From Tubiluchus corallicola (lineage: Eukaryota; Priapulida; Priapulimorpha; Priapulimorphida; Tubiluchidae), in the NCBI GenBank assembly GCA_030141605.1, contig JAQGDQ010000594.1:97501-122500 (forward strand): 25,000 bases of DNA, written 5' to 3'. The notes under the pieces are model-generated. The model searched no databases, was not told where the DNA came from, and worked only from the letters and a program-made list of their open reading frames with translations. Positions 1 to 9,335 of the stretch are shown here, piece by piece (within the stretch, counting starts at the first letter, position 1; each line of letters begins with the position of its first letter). The position numbers were made by a program, and so were the translations under genes.

Positions 1-62
1 CTACTTACTGTTCATTTATATACCTAACGTAAAGCCAGCAGCTTTTACTGAATTAAAATTAT

Positions 63-83
63 ATAATAATAATAATAATAATA
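63..83. repeat. (ATA/TAA)n trinucleotide microsatellite
   Basis: A short run of about seven AAT-type trinucleotides in otherwise AT-rich sequence. The rest of 1-150 shows no gene or recognisable element. Confidence 0.8.
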
Positions 84-149
84 ACAGTAATAACCTAATA
101 ATCTTTATTTATTTAAAGTCGGTTTTTTGGATCAACAATGAAATTATAC

Positions 150-525
150 TCCAAAGAGCTTTTGGGCCGCCTGTAAATAACAAACTGCACTTACGTAGTA
201 GAGGCTATTATCACCCCACTTTTACCCTAAATGCCATGCACCAGGCAGGACAACAGCGGTACCATTTTTAAAGTCTTTGGTATGACCTGTACGGAAGTGG
301 TGCTGACAAGCCACTGGCGTAGCAGTGTCTAGTTTTTTTTGCTGGATTACTGCTGCGTTTACCTGTCTGAAGGCAGATTTCTTTTATTTTAGAATTCTGC
401 CTGCCCAATGTCTATAATAGACGTGACGGGCGTATGATGATGATGATGATGGTATGACCTGGCCGCTGTATCGAACCCACGACCTCGACGGAATGCGGCG
501 CGTTACCAATAGACTAAACCATTTT
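150..525 (-). mobile_element. tRNA-derived SINE, interrupted by a younger insertion
   Basis: Read on the minus strand from about 525 downward, the sequence begins with a tRNA-like head. A box A-like segment (TTTAGTCTATTGGTAACGCG) lies near 505-523 and a box B-like segment (GTGGGTTCGATAC) near 469-481, at normal Pol III promoter spacing. The tRNA-unrelated body then reads through a segment containing TTTAAAAATGGTACC and TTTAGGGTAAAAGTGGGG. From memory this resembles a body shared by SINEs of many marine invertebrates, but I could not check it against a repeat library. The body is split at 290-449 by another element. The left end near 150 is approximate because no clear tail or target-site duplication is visible. 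Confidence 0.6.
290..449 (+). mobile_element. Nested ~160-bp short retroelement with 12-bp target-site duplication
   Basis: The same 12-mer, TGGTATGACCTG, occurs at 278-289 and 450-461, exactly flanking a 160-bp insert. Removing the insert and one copy restores a continuous body of the surrounding SINE, so this is a later insertion. The insert ends in (ATG)n at about 433-449, which looks like a short retroposon tail and implies plus orientation. Inside are a T8 run and an imperfect inverted pair (GGCAGATTT / AGAATTCTGCC, near 373-404) that could form a hairpin. No protein is encoded. It is most likely a non-autonomous SINE. Confidence 0.6.
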
Positions 526-720
526 GACGATAAGTCGTTTGAAACAAGTTTAGACAACATTGCGAAAGTTTGAAAAAATAATTAAAGCATTCGCAGCACA
601 CACGTCACTAACTAAGCAAAAGTTTAAATTACTGTATATTGTCAATAAGATCAATAACGTGTCTCTGGTGAATCAGTGGTGCACACTGGGACACTGGGCA
701 AGTGATTCAGTGACGTTTTA
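526..720 (+). repeat. Interspersed repeat family A, copy 1
   Basis: This stretch from the AAGTCGTTTGAAAC motif (532-545) to GTGACGTTTT (711-720) recurs diverged at 6911-6992 on the same strand and at 16129-16272 on the opposite strand. Shared landmarks in order are AAGTCGTTTGAAA, CACTAACTAAG.AAAAGTTT, and CAGTGACGTTTTA. It lies directly against the tRNA head of the SINE. The family is unidentified and no ORF is present. Confidence 0.6.
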
Positions 721-785
721 CCATATGGCATGAAAATGTTAAATTACTAAGAATTTTCTCTTCTACTTATATTAGTCTTTTATAT

Positions 786-1245
786 ATTATATTATATTGT
801 ATTGTATTGTGTTGTGTTGTGTTGTGTTGTGTTGTGTTGTGTTGTGTTGTGTTGTGTTGTGCTGTGCTGTGCTGTGCTGTGCTGTGCTGTGCTGTGCTGT
901 GCTGTGCTATGCTATGCTATGCTATGCTATGCTATGCTATGTTATGTTATGTTATGTTATGTTATGTTATGTTATGTTATGTTATATTATATTATATTAT
1001 ATTATATTATATTATATTATATTATATTATATTATATTATATTATATTATATTATATTATATTATATTATATTATATTATATTATATTATATTATATTAT
1101 ATTATATTATATTATATTATATTACATTATATTATATTATATTATATTATATTATATTATATTATATTATATTATATTATATTATATTATATTATATTAT
1201 ATTATATTATATTATATTATATTATATTATATTATATTATATTAT
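786..1245. repeat. Pentanucleotide array of ordered variant blocks
   Basis: There are ninety-two 5-bp units in perfect register without any indel. Block order is ATTAT x2, ATTGT x3, GTTGT x10, GCTGT x9, GCTAT x7, GTTAT x9, ATTAT x52 (one unit, 1121-1125, is ATTAC). Each block differs from the next by one transition. The array is open in all three plus-strand frames (peptides rich in LCCVV, LCYAM, LYYII), but this is a product of the repeat and not evidence of coding. Confidence 0.97.
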
Positions 1246-4200
1246 AGTATAATATAATAGTATATTAGGTAAACGTAAAGCTCAGTAAAATTACTTTGTA
1301 TGGAAAATTTTTTTGGGATGCACCTTAAAATTCCCCTTTCCTCCCTTTTAAAACATTTTTACATTTGAAAAACATCTGTGTGTAAAATCAACTTGATGGT
1401 TGTTACCTAGCAACGTGACGAAGGAAAATTTTGGACATAGGGTTTGCTGATTCGTCATGGCGTGTGCTTAGCGACCCAAGTTCAGCAACACATAGATTTA
1501 TTGGCGAATTGGTAGGTGACTGTCTTCTTCAGTGCTGGATTTGTGCGCTTCTGTTAGCAATGCCGCTTCAGTCTTACCAGTCTCCTCGTGGAGGCTGTGA
1601 ACGCATAAAGTTACACTGCTGGTTCAGTGGCTCATCTTATGGGTTAGCTTGGACAATGGTTAGCCTAGGTTATGGTCCCTCTACAAGCGCTCACATTAAA
1701 CAGGCCTTAAGTTTCTAGTGTACCGAAACGTATAAAAAAGATGAACAGTTGGTTTGTCTACAAAAAAGTGCACTGAAGCCAGTTTCTCAGGTATCCTTTC
1801 CTTTTTTATATTGCAATGCATTGCCTTTTATGAATATAAGCACCTGTTCCGCAGAGCAGTCAGCAGGGGCAAAAGAAACATGTTGGCATTTTATTCCTTT
1901 AAATATCTGTTTACTTTTTGAGATGTTTTGTAACAACTGAAGACCGCATCAATCCAAACTTGAACCCAGAACCTCTTGGCCGCCGCCAACGTTACAATAT
2001 TTTGCAAGTACTCCTTTCAGACTTTCAAAGAAGATGAACCTCGCAGGTGTTCAATGATTAAACGAAACGCGTGACGTTAAGTTGCGAGCTATATGTACCT
2101 TGATTGGTATTTTTTGATTAGAAAAAGAAGCCAATTTCTTTAAGTTTTGTTGCAACCAAGAATTCAAGATAAATGCAAGCAGGGCGCCTAAGATTGGACA
2201 TCGTTGTCGCTGTCTTCAAAACTCAGAGAGATAAGTAATTGGTGACGTCATCGTGGATAAAAGAAGCCATTTAACACTTCTAGATTAAAATTTAAGGAAG
2301 CCACTGCCATTTGCACAACATTGAGGTTAACATTTAAGAACAAGAAGTAGGTTCATTTCATACACAGATTACAAGAGCTTTTACAACAAGTCTCTAGGTA
2401 AAAAGGTATTGACTAACTGGCTTCAGTCTATGAAGATGTTTGCACCTTTTTAAGTGTACTCACCTATCTCACCTGTAATCTAGTGGCATCGAAGGGTAGA
2501 AATTCTCTTAGAAACTATTAACGGCATCAGATAAAGATGCATAAAGCAGCGGCAGGTTGCCATAGAAATGCAGCGGCCCCTAGCGAGTTATGGCCGCAAA
2601 TCACACCTTTGTTTTGACAGGAGAGCGGAAACAAAGATTTTCCATATCGCCAAAGCAATGAGCTCAGAGCTTTTTCATGCGTCCCGCGAGATCTCGCGAT
2701 TGTTGGAGCGTGAAAAGAGGCTGCACTGCCCTGTCAATGGTGGAATCGTTCAAAGACGTGATTCAACTATGTGCCCAGTGTGGCTTCTAATGTGTGAATG
2801 CAGACTGTTGCGCCACGCAGTGTCAACAACTCTCAAAGGCTTTACAACTTTCATGATACCCCGTCAATTGTGACATTATCTTATGCTCAAGCTTGACCTT
2901 AAATGTGGGTATTAAGTACACGGAAAATACAAATATGTAAGTGCGTAAGTGAGCTAAATTGAACCGGGAATGTACAATATGGGTTTTCCTAGCTGCACAG
3001 CGATTGCTTACCAATAATTTTTCTCGGGCTTCCTATCTGCGGAATTCTTTACCAAAATGCTGTACTAAATTTTTTTAGGAAAACGTTTACAGGTGCCGCC
3101 ACCTGTGACGAGCAAATCAGTTCTAAGAATTCTTGGACATGTATTAATATTTGCATCATTCTACTTTAACTGTATGTGGCAACTACACCAGGTTGTTTGG
3201 GACATTTTGTACATTGTTATAATACATATGTATTGGATGAACTACAATGAAACTAAGCAATGCGAAGCCTGCTCAGTAACTAGTTTGGTAAGGAGAAAAT
3301 GAATTAACATATCCATCATTCTACCCCCAGCTGTAAATGGCCACTAATCTTCCTTTTTGGGACGATTGGTACAAGCATACACAAAGTAGTACGTATATTC
3401 CCGACCCATTACTGATGCCTAGAAATAAGTTTTGCAAAAAACGGTCAAAATGGCTATATATATATATATATATGCAGTCAAATGTATGCATATATAAATC
3501 AACCAAAAGTAATAACTAGGATTGTATAAACTATACATGAAGTTAAGCAATGCCAAGTCTTTTCTGTAAATAGTTTGGTAACCACCATGTAGACTGCATC
3601 TGAACGATTGTCTCCAGCGTTTTTTATTTAAGGAATTAAACTACACAGCATTTATTAAATAGAAAAATGCCCATTGTAGTCTACTTTACCCAAAATGCAA
3701 TACGAGCAGTCTTCACACTGGGTTCCCGTAGGCCGCAATTACCTATGTTAAGACACCCCGTCCAACTGTTCTGCGTAGCAGTTTGTCCATAAAGAAAGAA
3801 AATATGGTGACAGAAATAACACGTAAAGTGCCCTTTACAGTCTGAAAGTACGTTATTTATTTCCTTTAGGAGCCTTCGCCCCTATCGGTCCTCACCAGCT
3901 GTGTAGACTTGTTCTGCGAACCTGAGAATGTTAGCCAGTGTTAGCCTTAGTGTGTTGATAACACTCTCGGGTTAGAAGCGCAAGTCTATTCAGCTGATGT
4001 TGCCCGTTAGGGGAGAAAGCTTTTGAAAGAAATAAGTAATCTTTCTAGAGCCTATAAACGTCATTTTACGTTTTATTCCTGTTAAAGATGGCAAATCCCA
4101 CGAGAGCTCTCTCATATTATAAAAAAATATAATCATAACATAATATAATAATAATTTTTATAATTATAATAATTTTTTGTGGACATACAGCCGTCCAGAG

Positions 4201-4674
4201 ATAATACTTTAAGTAAGTTGTGACAAACCATCTATTATTTACGATATTTTTGTTTACTTGTTTGTCACCTTTTCATTTCACAGTCAAGTTCTTTATAGTG
4301 ATAGTGGTAGCACTTGCTAGTGTAATTTGCTTACATTAAATTAGTCACTATAGTAGTACTGTATTGTTAGCGTAATTAGTGTAGTAGTGTAGGAGTCCTA
4401 CTAACACCCCCTCGTCATGTGGTTGTGTTCTGCAATACCTGCAATACTCGCGGCTTATTTCAAATGTGTGAAACCCGTACAGGTATGAAGTGTACATGAT
4501 ACATACGTTACAGCTATAGTCTGAGACGTGCAACCAGGCAGTCAGTCGGCCGTTGTTGAAAGGCCTAGGTCACGTAAAATGACCATCGTCTGATGTTCAC
4601 ATGTCTGTGAAAAGACAGTCAAAAATGTCGATTAGCATCGTCGATGTTATAGTGCAGTAGACGTATTTCTTTTG
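1246..4674. other. Gene-poor stretch with weak repeats
   Basis: I find no convincing exon, RNA gene or complete transposon here. ORFs at 1431-1718 and 2568-2873 (both plus) lack recognisable motifs. A segment near 1600-1640 with CTGCTGGTTCAGTGGCTC has a diverged partner at about 15790-15815. A ~44-bp direct repeat is at 3248-3291 and 3538-3581. A (TA)n run lies at 3453-3473. The region 4120-4175 is AT-rich and low in complexity. Confidence 0.5.
3248..3581 (+). repeat. Direct repeat pair of ~44 bp, 290 bp apart
   Basis: Positions 3248-3291 and 3538-3581 align without gaps at roughly 80 percent identity. They share TAAGCAATGC and TAGTTTGGTAA. It is probably an old local duplication or two copies of a short dispersed repeat. 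A (TA)n run lies between the copies. Confidence 0.6.
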
Positions 4675-4896
4675 TCAACAGTCATTGCTTACAGTGCTGA
4701 CGGGTCTATGTTGAGTACGTTGTTTTGGTTTGATGAGGTGGCTACCGTTACCGTCATTATCCGAGGAGTCGTGAAAACCTGCGCTAAAGTTCATGGTGGA
4801 CAGTCTATTGTTGGTGGAGCAAACCATAGTTGGTAAATCCATGGATGTTACCCCACAGGTTAGCAGCTGCAGTTTCACACAATGTTCATGGAGTGT
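4675..4896 (-). CDS. Possible 3'-terminal coding exon, function unknown
   Basis: A minus-strand open stretch ends in TGA at 4675-4677. It is preceded by a fair splice acceptor (pyrimidine-rich TCTTGTCTTACCAG, 4897-4910), giving a 73-residue phase-0 exon starting TLHEHCVKLQLL and ending VSTVSNDC. It is hydrophilic and rich in Ser, Thr and Asn, with no domain. There is no ATG near its start, so it would have to be an internal-to-terminal exon. An AATAAA on the minus strand lies about 600 bp further on (near 4071-4076). Because it is downstream of the minus-strand exons at 6765-6899 and 11976-12512, it could in principle end either gene. A Ser/Thr-rich tail would suit a GPCR, but no TM5-TM7 exon is visible between them. 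It may equally be a chance ORF. Confidence 0.2.
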   Translation of the reverse strand, partial: TLHEHCVKLQLLTCGVTSMDLPTMVCSTNNRLSTMNFSAGFHDSSDNDGNGSHLIKPKQRTQHRPVSTVSNDC

Positions 4897-5849
4897 CTGG
4901 TAAGACAAGACTTTTGTACTTTTGCTCAGCGTTTGCTAGCTAGCATAATTCCGTTTCTATATGGTCATCGTTGGATTGCCGTCATCGAGAGTGCGTCATC
5001 ATTTGCACGTGCTACCCCCACTAACACCTCCCTTCTCTATTATTAGACTAGAGAATATATTTGCTGTACTGTGATTAATTGTTATTGTTAACTATTTCTT
5101 TTCTCCTGGTTAAAGTAGTAATCAATTAAATTTTGTTATATACAGCTTAATAGTTGGTTTGGTATTCTATCTACCATCGAATATTACTAGCTCATTAAGA
5201 CTCCTAGGCTCGGGTTCCGCGTGCCCCCGTATGAAACAACAATGCCTTAGCCCGACTCCAGGATTCTAATAGTAAATTATCTAACACTATAGAACCCCAG
5301 AACCACGTGTTACACCTCGTTTATAGGGCGGTCGTGCCTGCTTTTCAAGACATTGAGACTCAGAGTACGTAACCTATAGACATGGCGTCACATAAGTCAA
5401 TACTTATTTCCAAAGTGGACGATAAATCCACGTGCTTGGTCGAAGAACCAGCGGTAGTATTAATAGTAGTCTTCAAAGGAAGGCAGGATGATTTTTCATA
5501 TACTACTTTTTTTTCAAGTACGGTAAAAAGTATACATTTTAACACATTTATTACTGCAAAAGCATTTCTGATAATTACATAATAGATTAAAATCTTAATT
5601 AATGGCGGGCGAACCCCACTATTGAAATCACAAACTAACATATTTTTCAACATCAAAAATATTCCACTAGCGTGTTGCACGTATTTGCGAAAGCGAAAAT
5701 TGGTGTACAGTGCTACTGTAAGATATTCAGTGTGTTGTACTAAAACTAGGCAAGTGTTAAGATAAAAATTCAAATTTCAAATTCACTGCTGCGCTCACCC
5801 ATCGGCTGTAGAACGTGTGTAGTTCGTCACAAACTAAAACATCTGAACT

Positions 5850-5864
5850 GGGGGGGGGGGGGGG
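5850..5864 (+). repeat. G15 homopolymer
   Basis: An uninterrupted run of 15 guanines lies in AT-rich surroundings. It is a potential G-quadruplex and a likely site of length errors in sequencing or replication. Confidence 0.95.
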
Positions 5865-5993
5865 TTGTGCAATGTTTTTCCGAAATGCAGGCGCTAGTGC
5901 CTGTTTAACTAGCGAATGGCGAAATGCATGTAACAGTAAAGAACTAGTGGCGGAAAGAAGCACATTACCACGGAGCAATGTTAACTCCGGTTC

Positions 5994-6178
5994 CATCTGC
6001 TCGCTACTTTAACACCGAATTAGTGTAATTTGCTCAGTGAAATAGTGATCATAAAGATAATAACATTACAAGGCTGCAATGTTGCTTCGCATGCGAAGTG
6101 TCAAAGACATTGACAAAATTAGTGACACCCTCATCTGCTCACTACTTACACCTAATTAGTTTTGCTCAATCAAATAGC
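5994..6178 (+). repeat. Direct repeat pair, 138-bp period
   Basis: Positions 5994-6046 and 6132-6178 share CATCTGCTC.CTACTT.ACACC.AATTAGT, TTTGCTCA and AAATAG with small indels. A much weaker third match begins near 6243. No coding signal accompanies it. Confidence 0.5.
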
Positions 6179-6764
6179 AGCCGGGGATGATTAGTTTATC
6201 CTCCACAACACTCAAGTGCACACAACATTTAACAGCTATTATCTGATCATTAGCACTACTTCACCTGTGTGCCATTGTCAAGTGTGGAAAGGAAGCCAAG
6301 TGCCAATGAAGCCAGGTATTAGACGATGTTATTCGATTTTCCAGACAAAACCGGCAGGTGATGTAATTATGTGATTGTTAACGGGTTCTTACGGTTGCTG
6401 GAATGGCCTAGTGAACAATAATTATTAAATCTAACACTTCCTGTGGCAGCTAAGAGCGCCCCTTAATGGCGCTTGATCAGCACTTGTGAAGCTGTTTCAC
6501 GACCGAAGCGCCACTCAACGGTGCTTTTAGAAAAGCGCACTTCTCACTTCCACGAGAGATATTCTAGAGATTTCTAGCAGAATAATTCGACAAATGATAA
6601 TATCTAGGGGATGTCATTTGTTTCGCGACGGTTTAATAGAGTCAATGGACTTAATCTTGACTTGATAGTACGTTCTTAAAATGAACTTTAGTCGAACCTG
6701 TGTTTTTATACAATGCTGCGCTATGGACGATAAAAGCTAAAGTACAAGAAAACCCGCCACTTAC

Positions 6765-6899
6765 ATAAAGCCTTAAAAATTCGTCTGGAAATTTTACCAC
6801 TTGCAATACTCCGCTTTTGCACACAGAGATTACGTCGGCAGTAACGCTGTATAAAATTTGTAAATTTAAACTCCCGCGATTACCGTTAGACGCAGCCAT
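6765..6899 (-). CDS. Candidate first coding exon, unidentified protein
   Basis: On the minus strand an ATG in good context (AAA ATG GCT) opens 45 codons, MAASNGNRGSLNLQ... to ...DEFLRLY. The exon ends in phase 0 at a consensus donor (GTAAGT at 6764-6759). The MAAS start, the mixed amino-acid composition and the strong donor look like a genuine initial exon. I do not recognise the protein. It has no signal peptide or membrane segment. No convincing second exon was found further along the minus strand within the window. A copy of interspersed repeat A lies immediately upstream (6911-6992) and would be in the promoter or 5' UTR. The alternative is a chance ORF with a chance donor. Confidence 0.35.
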
Positions 6900-6910
6900 T
6901 TTAATGGTGT

Positions 6911-6992
6911 GTCGTTTGAAAGTAGTTTGGATATCATTGACGTGAAGTTTGTAAAAATAATCAGAGCATTTGTAGCATACATGTTGCTAACT
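6911..6992 (+). repeat. Interspersed repeat family A, copy 2
   Basis: It aligns with about 535-625: GTCGTTTGAAA, then AAGTTTG.AAAAATAAT.A.AGCATT.G.AGCA, then CTAACTA. Identity is roughly 75 percent. It is shorter than copy 1. Confidence 0.55.
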
Positions 6993-7256
6993 ATTCGTCG
7001 CGAATTATTAAGCGTCGCAACATTAAAAATATTTCCTTAATTATACGAAGTGTTTGTCGCACTTTTATTACTAAATTCTTTCACAATTTTCCGCAAACAT
7101 TGAGATAAGCCAAAAAGGTCTTAGAAGGCTTGTATTTTCCTTTAAAGTAAAGAGAAAGAGCGCCATCTGTTTGGTAAGAACGCAACAATATCTCAGTTTG
7201 TTAAATGTAAGCCGGACGATTCATTAGACTTAAGCTAATTAACTATCCAAAAATAT

Positions 7257-7573
7257 TGTACTGAACACCCCTTTCAGCGCAAAATGTAAGTTTCTGTTGA
7301 CGTCAAGTTATACATCTGGCCTGTATAAAAGCGGTCGTCTCTGCTCTTTTACTGGTCCAGTTAGTGTATACCACAACGGTTTAAACTCTATTTCACCATT
7401 ATTTTTGAATCTACTTCATGTAATTTTCCAATGAAGGTATCGTTTTTCTTACACATCATTCTGTTGTTTCATGGATGAATGTCAGAAGAGTTCAAGTCTG
7501 CTTGGCTTCCGCATCTGCTTGTACCAAAGCAACCTGGGTAGTTTTAACCCTCGTGGGCGAGGTGCCGTCTGCA
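7257..7573 (+). mobile_element. LTR of a retrotransposon remnant (5' LTR position)
   Basis: The LTR is defined by a TGT start at 7257, a promoter-like U3 (CRE-like TGACGTCA at 7298-7305, TATAAAAG at 7324-7331, predicted start near 7355) and a primer-binding site just beyond the 3' end. The 3' boundary is set at the CA ending GTCTGCA (7573), but it could be as late as 7579. At about 320 bp it is a normal LTR size. No gag or pol coding follows. Instead, 35 bp after the primer-binding site an inverted copy of the first ~100 bp of this LTR begins. The primer-binding site type is common in Ty3/gypsy elements of animals. That classification is inference only. Confidence 0.65.
7298..7331 (+). promoter_or_regulatory. 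CRE-like site and TATA box in LTR U3
   Basis: A perfect TGACGTCA palindrome (7298-7305) lies 18 bp upstream of TATAAAAG (7324-7331). In the inverted U3 copy the TATA sequence is preserved (minus strand, within 7633-7732), while the CRE has one change (TGAAGTCA). The two TATA boxes face each other. Confidence 0.6.
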
Positions 7574-7579
7574 GTTCCT

Positions 7580-7597
7580 TGGTGTCAGAAGTGGGAT
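7580..7597 (+). promoter_or_regulatory. Retrotransposon primer-binding site for tRNA-Leu
   Basis: TGGTGTCAGAAGTGGGAT is exactly complementary to the 3' end of an animal tRNA-Leu including CCA (ATCCCACTTCTGACACCA). Eighteen matched bases next to an LTR end is strong evidence of a minus-strand primer-binding site. Confidence 0.8.
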
Positions 7598-7632
7598 GAT
7601 GCAATAAACCCAGCCAATGGGAACTTACCCAC

Positions 7633-7732
7633 GACCAGTAAAAGAGCAGAGACGACCGCTTTTATACAGACCAGATGCATAACTTGACTTCAACAGAAAC
7701 TTGCATTTTGCGTGAAAGGGGTGTTCAAGACA
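7633..7732 (-). mobile_element. Inverted partial LTR (U3 only)
   Basis: The reverse complement of this segment matches 7257-7357 over about 100 bp with only a few differences, including the TGT end, GAACACCCCTTTCA, the CRE-like site, the TATA box and CTCTTTTACTGGTC. It stops near the predicted transcription start of the LTR, so it contains U3 and little or no R. No obvious 5-bp target duplication flanks 7257-7732. Confidence 0.75.
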
Positions 7733-9180
7733 ATGTACCTTTTTTCTTGTGTATAAAAGCTAACAATTGTATGTAATATTTGAACAATTACCTTGGAAAG
7801 TTAATTAACGGCAACCGAACACAGCTATCGCTTACGTCACAAACTAACCACACTTTGTGCAATGATAGACATCTCCCTTGCACTTCAAGCTCGTTTGCGT
7901 AAGCGAAAATTGATATAAGACGCTGTTGTGATGGTACGAAAAAGAGCTCTACGTCATACTGACGTCGCAGAAGAACACTGCACTTCATAATCATGCTTAT
8001 CATGATACAGCGACTTGTTGTTGGCCACGGGAATGTGGCAAAAAGGCGCCAGTGCCAGTTTCAGTGGATTCACTGAGCCGAGCGTAGCTTTGAAAATTTA
8101 ACAAAATTTAAATATTCTAGGTAATTATTATTTAATCTAAGCTTTGATTTGAAAATCATTTTAATGATTACTGCTACAGTTTCAATCTGAGCCATAAACA
8201 ATCTGCGACTTAGGCTATATATCTAAAACCCAAAATCGAAATAAAAATCAATAATAACTGGTCATTGTCATGGTCATTTTGATGGAACAAGAATTGGAAC
8301 AATTTAATTATTCACACAAATAATCCTCAGAATCAAAAATAGGAAAATTTGACGGAAGAAAGAGACAATATCTAAGATAGAGAGGATGTGTGCCATTAAT
8401 GACAATTTATTTTAAATACTAATAATTAAACTTTTCATTTGAATAACTAATATAACTGACAGGAAGATCTAACAATAATTGTTTTATTAGTAATTGTTTT
8501 GTTTGTCTATATTGTCCTTATATTTCAAAATTGAGAATTGTATGTATGCCTTGTTTTTTTCTTGTATTGCATGTGTTTTTGACACTATCTTCTGAAATAT
8601 CTTCAGAATTCCCCGTTACAAGGCCATATGCAGGAAAATTCCAGAAAGTTCTAGCAGAAGTAATAGCCTAAACTGCTGCGCTTCCACGCGTAATTGTGGC
8701 TTCGCAGCTTTTTTTGCACTAATGGCTTTTTTGGTCTTGAGCTTAATTGTCACGTGATACGATATCCCCGTAGCTTGAACAAGAAACAGAAACGCAGTTC
8801 TGTCATTAGATAAATAAAATTATTTACTCGCGTACGACTGACTACGAAAGTTAAGCATAGCGGAACCTAGTTCATGAGAAAGTGGGTGACTGTCTGGGGA
8901 AAATGTTTAGTACCTTCTGAACTCAGGAAAAGACATAATTATTAAAGTCGTCTAGGAAAAACTGTAAATAATTTACATTATTATGAAAATGTGTGAAAGT
9001 GGGCCCATAAATTGACTTAAAATGAAAGTAAATCCTCACTTTTTTAAGCTTTAACAACTTAAAATCCTACTCTCATTGGAATATTCAATTTATTTTATTA
9101 AAAACTTACTATAAAACTTGCTTTTTAATATTTTTCATCTCTTGGCTGCTAGTGGCATTAAATTGAATTGCGCGAGACTA
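7733..9180. other. AT-rich non-coding stretch
   Basis: No exon or known element is supported. A segment near 7836-7915 (CACAAACTAACCACA ... TTTGCGTAAGCGAAAATTG) has a diverged relative at 5628-5703. The remainder, especially 8090-8560 and 8930-9150, is AT-rich without long ORFs. Confidence 0.5.
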
Positions 9181-9181
9181 A

Positions 9182-9298
9182 TGACGTAATAAGTGCGGTC
9201 ACGAGGTCACCAAAGATTGGTAAACAAACACCGGTAACCAAAAATGCTTTCTGTACCTCGTAGGCCATTCTCGCTCACTCGCGCCAAAGACGCGAAAC
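9182..9298 (+). promoter_or_regulatory. Promoter-like region upstream of a candidate first exon
   Basis: It holds a CRE-like TGACGTAA (9182-9189), a GGTCA direct repeat with 3-bp spacing (9197-9201 and 9205-9209, the arrangement of a nuclear-receptor DR3 site), and a CpG-containing leader just before the ATG at 9299. The local rise in CG content contrasts with the AT-rich flanks. No TATA box is seen. Confidence 0.4.
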
Positions 9299-9335
9299 AT
9301 GGCGATCTTTGCGGTAATACACGCGCCCGAAAAAG
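9299..9335 (+). CDS. Candidate short first coding exon, MAIFAVIHAPEK...
   Basis: An ATG in good context (AAACATGG) opens 12 codons, MAIFAVIHAPEK. The exon ends in phase 1 at a perfect donor (AAAAG|GTAAGT, 9336 on). The leader is CpG-containing and has promoter-like sites. I do not recognise the product from twelve residues. No matching phase-1 exon with a clear acceptor was found before the opposite-strand GPCR exon at 11976. The gene therefore either has a long intron passing through the minisatellite and the GPCR region, or the call is wrong. Confidence 0.35.

Noticed and set aside
469-523. A functional tRNA gene
   Set aside because: Box A and B are present but the acceptor and anticodon stems do not pair properly, and a SINE body follows.
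797-1257. Three overlapping plus-strand ORFs of about 150 codons (LCCVV / LYYII repeats)
   Set aside because: They are the three frames of one pentanucleotide array and have no independent coding evidence.
1431-1718. 95-codon plus-strand ORF
   Set aside because: No motif or splice support was found, and part of it is shared with a diverged segment near 15790, suggesting repeat-derived sequence.
2568-2873. 101-codon plus-strand ORF
   Set aside because: No recognisable domain, no promoter or splice signals.
5360-5996. Two overlapping minus-strand ORFs (137 and 79 codons)
   Set aside because: Composition is typical of chance ORFs in AT-rich DNA. One runs through the G15 homopolymer as polyproline. 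No homology recognised.
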